DNA from: an uncultured Pseudoalteromonas sp.
GTDB taxonomy: Bacteria > Pseudomonadota > Gammaproteobacteria > Enterobacterales > Alteromonadaceae
Assembly (NCBI GenBank): GCA_947493455.1
Contig: CANLRB010000004.1
Coordinates: 186,001 to 250,000 of the forward strand
Direction of reading: 5' to 3'
Length of the DNA: 64,000 nt
Shown: piece by piece, positions 1 through 8,300 of the stretch
Numbering within the stretch: the first letter of the stretch is position 1
How the letters are laid out: every line of letters starts with the position of its first letter
Position numbers and translations under genes: made by a program
The notes under the pieces: generated by a model
Told to the model about the DNA's origin: nothing
Seen by the model: only the letters and a program-made list of their open reading frames with translations
Database searches by the model: none

Positions 1-930
1 CATACATTAAAAGTGCGTACGGCACTTGGCGATGAAAAGACTTTAACCCTAACCTCGGCACAGGTTGAAATCGAGCCAGTTCATAATGCAAAGGTTATTG
101 AGTTCCAAGGTAAAAAAATAGGCTATATGCAATTTAATACCTTTATTGCAAAAGCTCAAACAGGGTTAGCAGATGCGATTAACCTATTTAATGCATCTAA
201 TGTTGACGAAGCCGTGATTGATTTGCGCTATAACGGCGGAGGATTGCTATATTTAGCATCGCAACTTGGTTATATGATAGCGGGCGATATGAATACCCAG
301 TCACGCACTTTTTATCAAGAAATTGCCAATGATAAATTTGCACCTAACGCGCCAATACCATTTGTGGATTCAGTGATTGACTATGATCGCGGTGTGATCA
401 CCAATACCGAGTTACCAACTGCATCTCTCAATCGTGTTTATGTGCTCACAACGGGTTCTTCGTGTTCAGCTAGTGAAGCCTTAATCAACGGCCTGCGCGG
501 AATTGATATTGACGTGGTGATGATAGGTGATACTACCTGTGGTAAGCCGTATGGCTTTTTACCTACCGATAACTGCGGTACGACCTATTTTACGATTCAA
601 TTTACTGGCGTAAATGCAAAAGGCTTTGGTGAATACGCTGATGGCTTAAAGCCAAAAGCAAGTCCGCAATACGATGACGAAGTCAAAGGCTGTCAAATTA
701 GCGACGACTTTACTCGCCCGCTCGGCGATATTAGTGAAGGTTTATTGTCGGGAGCACTTTATCATATGAATACGGGCCAGTGCCCAAGTGCGAAGCAAAG
801 CATCAACTATGTACAAGCCGCACCTAAGCTCAACAGCTACAGCCTAGATCGTAAAGACGTTATTCTCGACAGCATAATGCAAGAAGCGCAGTTAAATAAC
901 CAAATCAAGTTAATGCGCAACGAGCAATAA
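1..930 (+). CDS. S41 (C-terminal processing) peptidase, 5' end outside window
   Basis: This is the C-terminal part of an S41-family serine peptidase. The frame is open to the left edge of the window, so the GTG at 13 is an internal valine and not the start. Visible S41 features are the core strand with DLRYNGGG, then the segment SSCSASEALING holding the expected catalytic serine, then a lysine in CGKPYG about 30 residues later that fits the Ser-Lys dyad. Members of this family cleave exported proteins or peptides in the periplasm or at the cell surface. The missing N-terminus would carry the signal peptide and any PDZ domain. An extended C-terminal tail of about 100 residues follows the peptidase core. 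The gene ends just before a strong stem-loop at 952-976. Confidence 0.85.
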   Translation, partial: HTLKVRTALGDEKTLTLTSAQVEIEPVHNAKVIEFQGKKIGYMQFNTFIAKAQTGLADAINLFNASNVDEAVIDLRYNGGGLLYLASQLGYMIAGDMNTQSRTFYQEIANDKFAPNAPIPFVDSVIDYDRGVITNTELPTASLNRVYVLTTGSSCSASEALINGLRGIDIDVVMIGDTTCGKPYGFLPTDNCGTTYFTIQFTGVNAKGFGEYADGLKPKASPQYDDEVKGCQISDDFTRPLGDISEGLLSGALYHMNTGQCPSAKQSINYVQAAPKLNSYSLDRKDVILDSIMQEAQLNNQIKLMRNEQ

Positions 931-951
931 AAAACAACAGCAGAAATAAGC

Positions 952-976
952 AAAACGCCACATAATGTGGCGTTTT
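952..976. terminator. Bidirectional rho-independent terminator
   Basis: A perfect 11-bp stem (aaaacgccaca / tgtggcgtttt) with a 3-nt loop is flanked by A and T runs. It lies between the S41 peptidase gene and the convergent solute-binding-like gene, so it probably serves both strands. Confidence 0.85.
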
Positions 977-1005
977 CTTTATAATTTATGAGTCACACTA
1001 AAAAC

Positions 1006-1680
1006 TTATTGCGATGCAGCAGCGTTTGATTTTGCTAATTGATAAATTTCAGTACAAGATTTATTGACCCACACATGCCAGGGTGTTTCTTGTAATGCAT
1101 TGCGTGAGAACTGCAGTCGTTCCATCTCTATATCTTGCATATTTGCGATATATTCACCACTAACTTCATCGGCAAACACCATATCAACACGATTTTTTAA
1201 CAACAAGCGAAACCCTTGATTAAGATCCTCAACTTCAAGCACATCCATGCCATTGGTTTTCATCAACGCAGTTAACCCTTGCTTTGAATAAGAACGTAAC
1301 ATAGCAACACGTTTGCCTCTTAAATTTGACAAAACATGCCATTCAAACGGCTCAGGTTGTGTTAAACGGAAAAAACCAAGCTTAATAGGTTCTGGCGATA
1401 ACACCCAGCGATACGCACTTTTCTCTTTTTCAAGCGGTGGATAGAAACTCAAACACCAATTGCCTGATTTTAAAATTTTGCCTGCTCGTGATGGCGGTAC
1501 AAACTGTGCACTGATCTGGTAGTCTTTGAGCTCAGCGCGATAGATAAGTTTTTCAAACGCAAAGCCATTATTTTTAATTGACGGTGCAGTATAAGGCGGG
1601 TAAGTGATAGCAAGTACAGACAACTCCTTGCCAACACAGCAAGTAGCAAATAACAAAATGCACAGCCAGACAACTTTCAA
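1006..1680 (-). CDS. Periplasmic solute-binding-like protein (SBP_bac_3 type)
   Basis: This 224-residue exported protein has a hydrophobic signal peptide (residues 1-17) and reads like a type 2 periplasmic binding protein of the amino-acid-binding family. Features are an early ITYPPYT strand, a GKRVAMLRSYS segment, and a late VDMVFADEVSG segment typical of the hinge and second lobe. The start is a TTG with a GAAGGGA ribosome site 8 nt upstream; no better ATG precedes the signal peptide. No ABC permease or ATPase lies beside it. In Alteromonadales many such stand-alone proteins exist, and their ligands are mostly unknown. It faces the S41 gene tail to tail and lies downstream of the histidine kinase gene on the same strand. 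Confidence 0.7.
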   Translation of the reverse strand: MKVVWLCILLFATCCVGKELSVLAITYPPYTAPSIKNNGFAFEKLIYRAELKDYQISAQFVPPSRAGKILKSGNWCLSFYPPLEKEKSAYRWVLSPEPIKLGFFRLTQPEPFEWHVLSNLRGKRVAMLRSYSKQGLTALMKTNGMDVLEVEDLNQGFRLLLKNRVDMVFADEVSGEYIANMQDIEMERLQFSRNALQETPWHVWVNKSCTEIYQLAKSNAAASQ

Positions 1681-1751
1681 AAACCAATCCCTTCTTTAAA
1701 TTTTATGGCGTATAAAATTTGGCCATTATATTATAAAGATGGCATTAAATT

Positions 1752-2999
1752 TTACGCATTACCAACTTTTTCATTAGCAAGCGGTAATTTCAATTGAAAA
1801 CAGGCCCCCGACAAAACAGCACTAGGACCTGCGCTAATTATGCCATGGTGCCACTCGATTATTTTTTTTGTAATGGCAAGCCCCAAGCCATAACCCAATT
1901 GACTGTTATTTGCACGTGTATAAGGTAAAAACAAATCATCAACCTGACTAGTATTTAAACCTGCCCCATCATCGTCTACCTGTAATATCAGCAAGTTGTC
2001 ATCTCTTTTTAACGTGATAACAATTTTATTGTCACTGTATTTAAACGCGTTGTCGATAATGTTTTTTATTGCGCGCGATAAAAAGCGTAAATCAACGTTA
2101 ACAAAACCATTATATTCGCAGTTAAAATTAACACTCTTGTCACTGTATTGGCCCAATTGTTCAACATAAGTGGTGATTGTCGATTCAAGCGATAGCGTGA
2201 CAAATTTGAGTTCTGGGATTTCATGCTCTTGTTTTGAAAAGCTCAGGTACTGATCCACCAGCTGTTGAATTTCATTGATATCTTGTTTCAGTAATTCGCG
2301 ACTTTGCACCACATTTGATTCATTCAAACTCGCTAACGTAAACTTAAGTCGAGATAAGTTGGTACGTAATTCATGCGATAAAGTACCTGACAACTCAGTT
2401 TGCAGCGCCAACAAACGTGCAATCTTATTAAGCATCCACCCTATGGTATCGGTTACGGGCTTAAAGTAATAAGACGTTGGCAGATTTAAGTCACTCATAT
2501 CACGACTTTTCGCAAAACGGCTCGTCACTTCTTTAATGCGCCACATATCACTAAATAGTGGCCAAAGAATCGCTAAAAACGCGATGCAAAGAAAACCATA
2601 AAAACCCAGCGTATACGGGTTCAAGGCGGCCTCTTCACTCATCAAAATTGGACCAATTTCAACAATCAAGAGAGAATTCAATTCAGCATAGTAAAATAAC
2701 TGATTGCGCGCGGTGACAACCGATACACTCTGCCCTCTGGCAAGTTTACTCTGTGACTCTATTGGCAACGCGAAGTTTTGTTTATCAATCAAGGCCACCT
2801 GTTTAAAAGGTAATGGCGCTCGCGCATCACACGACAGTTGTGAACAATATTCTTTAACCAGATTAATCGTCACAGCAATAGGTAGTTGTTTACTTTCCGG
2901 TGCTTGATAATAATGTCGATACCAATAATCGGCTGCGAGGATTAAACTCACTAACGTAACCGTAATCACTGCATAATAACGTAATAAACCTCGGTACAT
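1752..2999 (-). CDS. Sensor histidine kinase, RstB-like
   Basis: This 415-residue inner-membrane sensor kinase has two membrane segments (about residues 7-27 and 128-148) flanking a roughly 100-residue periplasmic sensor. After these come the dimerisation/phosphoacceptor helix with SHELRT (His near residue 209), the N box IIDNAFKYSD, the G1 box VDDDGAGL and the G2 box GYGLGLAITKKI. All catalytic motifs look intact. It follows its response regulator by 13 nt and is the last gene of the MipA-DUF3019-regulator-kinase operon. The partner regulator resembles RstA, so RstB-like is the best family guess. The stimulus is unknown, though co-transcription with an outer-membrane protein suggests an envelope cue. 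Confidence 0.88.
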   Translation of the reverse strand: MYRGLLRYYAVITVTLVSLILAADYWYRHYYQAPESKQLPIAVTINLVKEYCSQLSCDARAPLPFKQVALIDKQNFALPIESQSKLARGQSVSVVTARNQLFYYAELNSLLIVEIGPILMSEEAALNPYTLGFYGFLCIAFLAILWPLFSDMWRIKEVTSRFAKSRDMSDLNLPTSYYFKPVTDTIGWMLNKIARLLALQTELSGTLSHELRTNLSRLKFTLASLNESNVVQSRELLKQDINEIQQLVDQYLSFSKQEHEIPELKFVTLSLESTITTYVEQLGQYSDKSVNFNCEYNGFVNVDLRFLSRAIKNIIDNAFKYSDNKIVITLKRDDNLLILQVDDDGAGLNTSQVDDLFLPYTRANNSQLGYGLGLAITKKIIEWHHGIISAGPSAVLSGACFQLKLPLANEKVGNA

Positions 3000-3012
3000 A
3001 GCTGCCTAGTCG

Positions 3013-3702
3013 CTACTGTTTAACCGACAAAATATAACCTTGGCCCCAAATTGTTTTAATTTGGCAACGCAACTCATTATATTGCTCAAGCTTTTTCCTT
3101 AGACGACTGACACGACCGTCGACGGTCCGATCCAAACCATCATATTCACGACCCACCGTATTTAGAAACAAAAACTCTCGACTAACATGTTGCCCTTGAT
3201 GATGCATCAATAACCAGAGTAAGTCGAATTCATAGCGCGATAACGAAATCGCGTTATCGTCAATTTTGACCTCGCGATTCAAATTATCCACCGACAAGTT
3301 TTCGATAGTGATCACATCCTGCTTTTGCGATCGCGCATTGCGGTTTAAACATGCTTTAATTCGTGCCAATAATAACTCAGGTTCAACGGGCTTGCTTATA
3401 TAATCATCAGCACCGAGTTCAAAGCCAGTCAACTGATTTGCCTGATCGCTTAATGCCGATAAAAAAATGTAAGGCCCATGGAATTTATGACGCACTTTAC
3501 GCGCAATTTCAAAACCATTGGTGCCCGGCAACATCACATCACACAAGATCAAGTCAATGCATCCACCGTCAATCAGCGTATCGAGGCTATCACCATTAAT
3601 AAAGTGCTTCACAACAAAGCCATTGTTGGTTAAAAACGAGGCGATCGATTTGGCTAGACGCTGATCGTCTTCAATCAGTAAAATACGATTTGCAACAGAC
3701 AT
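3013..3702 (-). CDS. OmpR-family response regulator, RstA-like
   Basis: This 229-residue DNA-binding response regulator has an N-terminal receiver domain with the acidic pair in LIEDD, phosphoacceptor Asp55 (ILCDVMLPG) and the conserved lysine in ISKPVEP. A winged-helix DNA-binding domain follows. The segment DGLDRTVDGRVSRLRKKL closely recalls E. coli RstA. The open frame extends much further upstream, but that part overlaps the DUF3019 gene and has no receiver character. The ATG at 3702, one base after the upstream stop, is therefore the likely start. It is phosphorylated by the adjacent kinase and probably autoregulates the operon, since TGTAAC/GTTACA half sites lie in the operon's promoter region. 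Confidence 0.9.
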   Translation of the reverse strand: MSVANRILLIEDDQRLAKSIASFLTNNGFVVKHFINGDSLDTLIDGGCIDLILCDVMLPGTNGFEIARKVRHKFHGPYIFLSALSDQANQLTGFELGADDYISKPVEPELLLARIKACLNRNARSQKQDVITIENLSVDNLNREVKIDDNAISLSRYEFDLLWLLMHHQGQHVSREFLFLNTVGREYDGLDRTVDGRVSRLRKKLEQYNELRCQIKTIWGQGYILSVKQ

Positions 3703-3703
3703 A

Positions 3704-4090
3704 TTAGAATACGCTCCACAAATGGCGCCTCGCCTGACGCACATCTTTACCCAACTCTCTGACGTGAATTTGTTGTGATTGTTGTTTTTGCGCCACTTTA
3801 AGGGTAAAGGTATCAGACAAGTTGAGCGCAATATAAAGCTCTTTTTCCATTTCTTTTTTTGCTTCAACACAAATTAATGGACGCAAACTATTTCCTTGAT
3901 AAATACACGCGGGGTAAGCATTAGACAAACGCCAGTAAAAGATAAAACTTTGTCTGCACGCTTGTCCCTTTTCAACAATGCACAAACCGGGCTTTACAGT
4001 AAACGCTTCAATAATACTGTTGTTTGCAGCAACACTTGAGGTTGTAAAAACAAGGCATGTAAATAAAACTCTTATCATTAGCCACTTCAT
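3704..4090 (-). CDS. DUF3019 family exported protein
   Basis: This 128-residue exported protein has a signal peptide (about residues 1-21, ending VAA) and four mature-part cysteines: CIVEKGQAC, PACIY and LICVE. The size and cysteine pattern match the DUF3019 family, whose function is not known. The gene overlaps the end of the MipA/OmpV gene by 4 nt (ATGA) and ends 1 nt before the regulator's start, so it is translationally coupled to both. This suggests a role with the outer-membrane protein or as a periplasmic accessory to the sensor kinase. That link is inferred from position only. Confidence 0.75.
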   Translation of the reverse strand: MKWLMIRVLFTCLVFTTSSVAANNSIIEAFTVKPGLCIVEKGQACRQSFIFYWRLSNAYPACIYQGNSLRPLICVEAKKEMEKELYIALNLSDTFTLKVAQKQQSQQIHVRELGKDVRQARRHLWSVF

Positions 4091-4935
4091 ATCACGTACT
4101 TCACGCCAATAAAGTAAGACACGGTTTGTCCTTGCTCAATCACTGGGCTTTGGCGCAGTGAACTATCGATCCAAAGTTTACGCAGCGACGCAACCGCAAA
4201 CCATCGCTCAGCGATCGGGTATGCAAAGTTAAATTGTAGCTGATAATTCATCGCAGGTTCTGCGATGTAATACAAATCAATATTCGCAATATCACGTTCA
4301 TCTATATTGTAATAGTAACGCGTAAGCTGTTTACTCTTATATTGCGCATTAGCCTCAACTGCAACTTTCAATTTTGCTAATTGAAAATTTTTCTGTAGCG
4401 CAACTTTGAGCTGCTCGCCGTGATGCACATTACTGACATCTGTTTGCAAGCTAATAAACGCATCAATCCAACTGTAGTAACGCAGTTCAAAGCCCGCCAT
4501 ATATGACATAGAACGATGCGGCGGTGCAACTGGCTCTGGTTCACTAATTGGCTCATCAAATAAGTCCCATGGTTTGGCGGGATGAATACCAGCAACGGCC
4601 GCATATCCGTCTCGGTGATCACCGGGAAAAAACAGACCATCTAAGTTTTGCGAGCCAATTAATTCAAGTACAAAACCTTTTTTCTCTACCAAAGCATACG
4701 ACAGATCTAAATTTTCAATCGCAAAGCGTTCACCGTAGTAACGAATATCTGGCAAAATATAAAGAGGAATATCTTTTTCTTTGACTAACGGGTTTTCAAG
4801 CTGCCCGTAGCCTAATGCGACGCCAAAAAACCATCTGTCACTATCGACAAGACGATCGTCAAGTTCATCTTGCGCATGCAAACAAAAGCTGCACAAAAAT
4901 AGCAACGCTAATGTGAGAACAACATAAAATCTCAT
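4087..4935 (-). CDS. MipA/OmpV family outer-membrane protein
   Basis: This 282-residue outer-membrane beta-barrel protein is of the MipA/OmpV type. It has a signal peptide (MRFYVVLTLALLF...LHAQ) and then a run of amphipathic strands with many aromatic girdle residues, ending in a short hydrophobic strand (SYFIGVKYVI). E. coli MipA interacts with the lytic transglycosylase MltA, and OmpV proteins are small porin-like barrels. The ATG at 4935 is preferred because the signal peptide begins there; an in-frame TTG 30 nt upstream would add 10 residues. It is the first gene of a four-gene operon with DUF3019, an RstA-like regulator and a kinase. It is transcribed away from the subtilase gene. Confidence 0.82.
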   Translation of the reverse strand: MRFYVVLTLALLFLCSFCLHAQDELDDRLVDSDRWFFGVALGYGQLENPLVKEKDIPLYILPDIRYYGERFAIENLDLSYALVEKKGFVLELIGSQNLDGLFFPGDHRDGYAAVAGIHPAKPWDLFDEPISEPEPVAPPHRSMSYMAGFELRYYSWIDAFISLQTDVSNVHHGEQLKVALQKNFQLAKLKVAVEANAQYKSKQLTRYYYNIDERDIANIDLYYIAEPAMNYQLQFNFAYPIAERWFAVASLRKLWIDSSLRQSPVIEQGQTVSYFIGVKYVI

Positions 4936-5321
4936 GATTAATCGGAACAATAAAATTGAATACAAAAACTATACGCAACCCGAGACCGTGTCACAAGCCG
5001 TATTTGTAACCGACAATGCGACGGCTAAAAAAGTACTCTGTTTGTAACCATCTAAAATAAAACAACTTTTTAAAAATATTGTTACATGTACCGATTCCAA
5101 TTTAGACAAATTTGTACAATTGCTGATTTGATTTTCACAACTTTAAATATTTACCAATAAATTCATACATATAGAAATGAAACATTAATTAAACATGATG
5201 CAAACTACTATTTACATTGTGTTAATTTGCACAAAACGTTACAAACTATTAACTTCCGATGTGTTGTTATTTATGGGCGAAAAAAAGCACAAATAAAATA
5301 ACAATTCTTGGAGGAACTGTT
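4936..5321. promoter_or_regulatory. Divergent promoter region with repeated TGTAAC/GTTACA sites
   Basis: This AT-rich intergenic region lies between the MipA operon and the first subtilase gene. The hexamer TGTAAC occurs at 5005-5010 and 5043-5048, and its complement GTTACA at 5081-5086 and 5238-5243. The known E. coli RstA box contains GTTACA after a TACAT half, so these are plausible half sites for the operon's own RstA-like regulator. A strong ribosome site, GGAGG at 5310-5314, sits 7 nt before the TTG start of the subtilase. I could not fix promoter elements. Confidence 0.45.
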
Positions 5322-8300
5322 TTGAAACTCAAAGCACTCTCAATTGCAACGTTGGCCGCTTTATACACCACAGGTGTAAATGCAGCTGCAACATCGCAAG
5401 GTTGGCAAGCTATCGATTTATCAGCCGATGTTGTTCAACAACGTAATAATATTAATAATGAAAAACGCGCTCAATTCGATAGTTTAAACCCAAAATTTCA
5501 GAGTAATGCGGTTAACCGTGTTATAAAGCACAAAACGGCAGAAGAAAAATTTACACCCGAAGCCGATGTGACTGGTGAGCACGTTTATATAATTCAGCTG
5601 AACGATGCTCCCGTAGCGACCTATATGGGCGGCGTAAACAACATTCCTGCTACCGCATTAGGCAACAATGCCAACCACTCAAAAAATGCTAAAGTAAGCA
5701 GTGCTGCAAACAGTCAAAAACTTTTCTCTAATTCACAAGCGACCAGCGCACATATTGAACAATATCGCGATCACTTGCGTAATGAACAACACGCACTAGT
5801 TAGTGAAGCGAAAAGTCTCGGTGTACCGTTGGTTGTAGCGCAAGAGTTCACCGTCACATTAAATGCAATCACAGCTAAACTGACACAAAAACAAGCGGCG
5901 CAGCTAGCAAATTCTAGTCGTGTTTCACATATCCAGCGCTCAATTGTGCATGAAATTGCGTCAGACTTAGGTCCACAGGTAATCAAAGCAGATAAAGTCT
6001 GGACCGGTGAAGGCACGCACACTGGCTTACCGTATAAAGGAGAAGGTCAGGTTGTTGCAATTATTGATACAGGTATCAACACTGACCATATCTCGTTTGC
6101 AGACATAGGTGGTGACGGTTACGATCATACCAACCCACTCGGTAAAGGCGTTTATTTAGGCGAATGTCAGCAAGAAGAGTTTGCGGATCGCTGTAATGAT
6201 AAGCTAATCGGTGTTTATACTTGGGATGTTATCTCGGACATGTACAGCGCGGAGTATTTCCAACCAGGTTACCCAAACCATAGTCCGTGGAATACTGAAC
6301 AAATTCGTCCACGTTTTGGTGAAGACTACCACGGTCACGGCTCACACGTTGCTGGCACCGCAGCGGGTAACGTTGTGATTGATGCCCCGCTCCAATTACC
6401 AAGTTTTGACGCAGACCCAGAAACATTAGGTAACGTAGGTGATGGCCGTGATACAGGCTATACAACACGCGTATCAGGTGTGGCACCGCATGCTAATGTC
6501 ATCATGTACCAAGCATGTTGGGGCGGTGATGGTGTTACTAACCCATATTACGGCTGTCCAACGGAAGCGACTCTTGCTTCAATTGAACAAGCTGTCCTTG
6601 ATGGTGTTGATGTTATCAACTATTCAATTAGTGGCGATGGTTTCCCATGGGAAGCAGCAATTCAACAAGCGTTTTTCTCTGCCTACGCAGCCGGTATTTC
6701 TGTTGCCGCAGCAGCAGGTAATGGTGGCTTCCAATCACCAACGGCGCATAACTCGCCTTGGTTACTCAATGTAGCAGCAACGCATCATGGCCGTGATTTT
6801 GGCGTTGAGCCAAAAACACTCGACCAATTTAGCGGTGGCGATACACCAGCACCGAGCGCAATTCAAGGTGCGAGTATTTCTGAAGGCTTTACCGGTGCAC
6901 TTGTTAATGCGGCAGATTTTGGCGACCAAACCTGTGATACACCGTTTGCTGAAAATACTTTTACGGCCGATCAAATCGTTGTGTGTGAGCGCTCTGACCA
7001 ACCGCGTATGACGAAAGCTGACAATCTTGTTGCAGCCGGAGCCGGTGGTTTTATCTTATACAATAAAGATAGCTGGGGCGATTACGCAACACTCGTTACC
7101 GATATGTATCCGCTACCGAGTATTCATATTACGCGCAACGACGGCCAAGCACTACTCGAGTGGATGGCATCGGGTTCTGATCACACAGCAACTATTTCAG
7201 CGGCTGAAGCATTTGCAACCGTAGACGAAACTCGCCAAAACCTGATTGCTAGCTTTACGTCAGCAAAAGAAAACCAAAAATTTGATGGCACACTCACGCC
7301 AAGTATCGGTGCGCCGGGCGTGCAAGTCTTTGCTGCTTGGTCAGACGATCAACCATTTACTGGCTTCCCTAGTGCGGCAGATTGGAATGTAATTGATGGC
7401 ACGTCAATGGCATCACCACATATTGCAGGTGCATTAGCTCTTATCCGCCAAGCTCGTCCTGAGTGGAGTGTAGCGCAGGTGCAATCAGCAGCACAAATGA
7501 CGGCAAACGGTGATATGAATGATGGCAGCGGCGGCGATCCTTATGCCCGTTCAGGTTCTGGTTTAATCAATGTAGCAGCAGCGATTAACAGCGGACTAAT
7601 CATGGATGAAACGGCGCACAATATGCAAATGGCTAACCCGAAAAATGGTGGCGATCCGACTAATCTAAACTTACCGACTCTTGTCAATACATCGTGTGAA
7701 ACTGAATGTAGCTGGATCCGTACTGTTACGGCAACCAAAGATGGTACGTGGACCGTTGAAGGCACGCCGAATCACGACGCTGTATCAATCGATATTAGCG
7801 CATCGCCGAGCACTTTCTCATTAAAAGCCGGCGAATCGCAAGCGATCATCGTGACAGCGAAAATCCTTGATGCGGTAACTGATAACAGCAGCCCAGAGCT
7901 CAGCTACTTATTTGGTGATGTGAAACTAAAAGCACAAGAAGCAGATATTCCTGACGCTCACTGGCCAATGAAAATTAAATTTAGCCGTAATGATTTACCA
8001 CAAATCTTGCGTGTTGAAGCACACCGTGACAACGGCCAATTCACAATCAAAGACTTACCGGTCTCACGACTTGCTGAATTAAACGGTCAAGCGTTCCAAG
8101 TTGCAACTGCAACACCACTTGAAGTCGACCTACCACAAGATTCGGATTCAGTATCACCATACTGGGATACCGATCTTGACGGCGCTGAAGTGCACTGGGT
8201 TGATGTACCTATGGGCACCAAGCGTTTATTTGCTGAAACACTGAAAGAGCTTTCAACAACTGCACCAAAAAATTCGGGTGAACAAGGCGACTTGGACATT

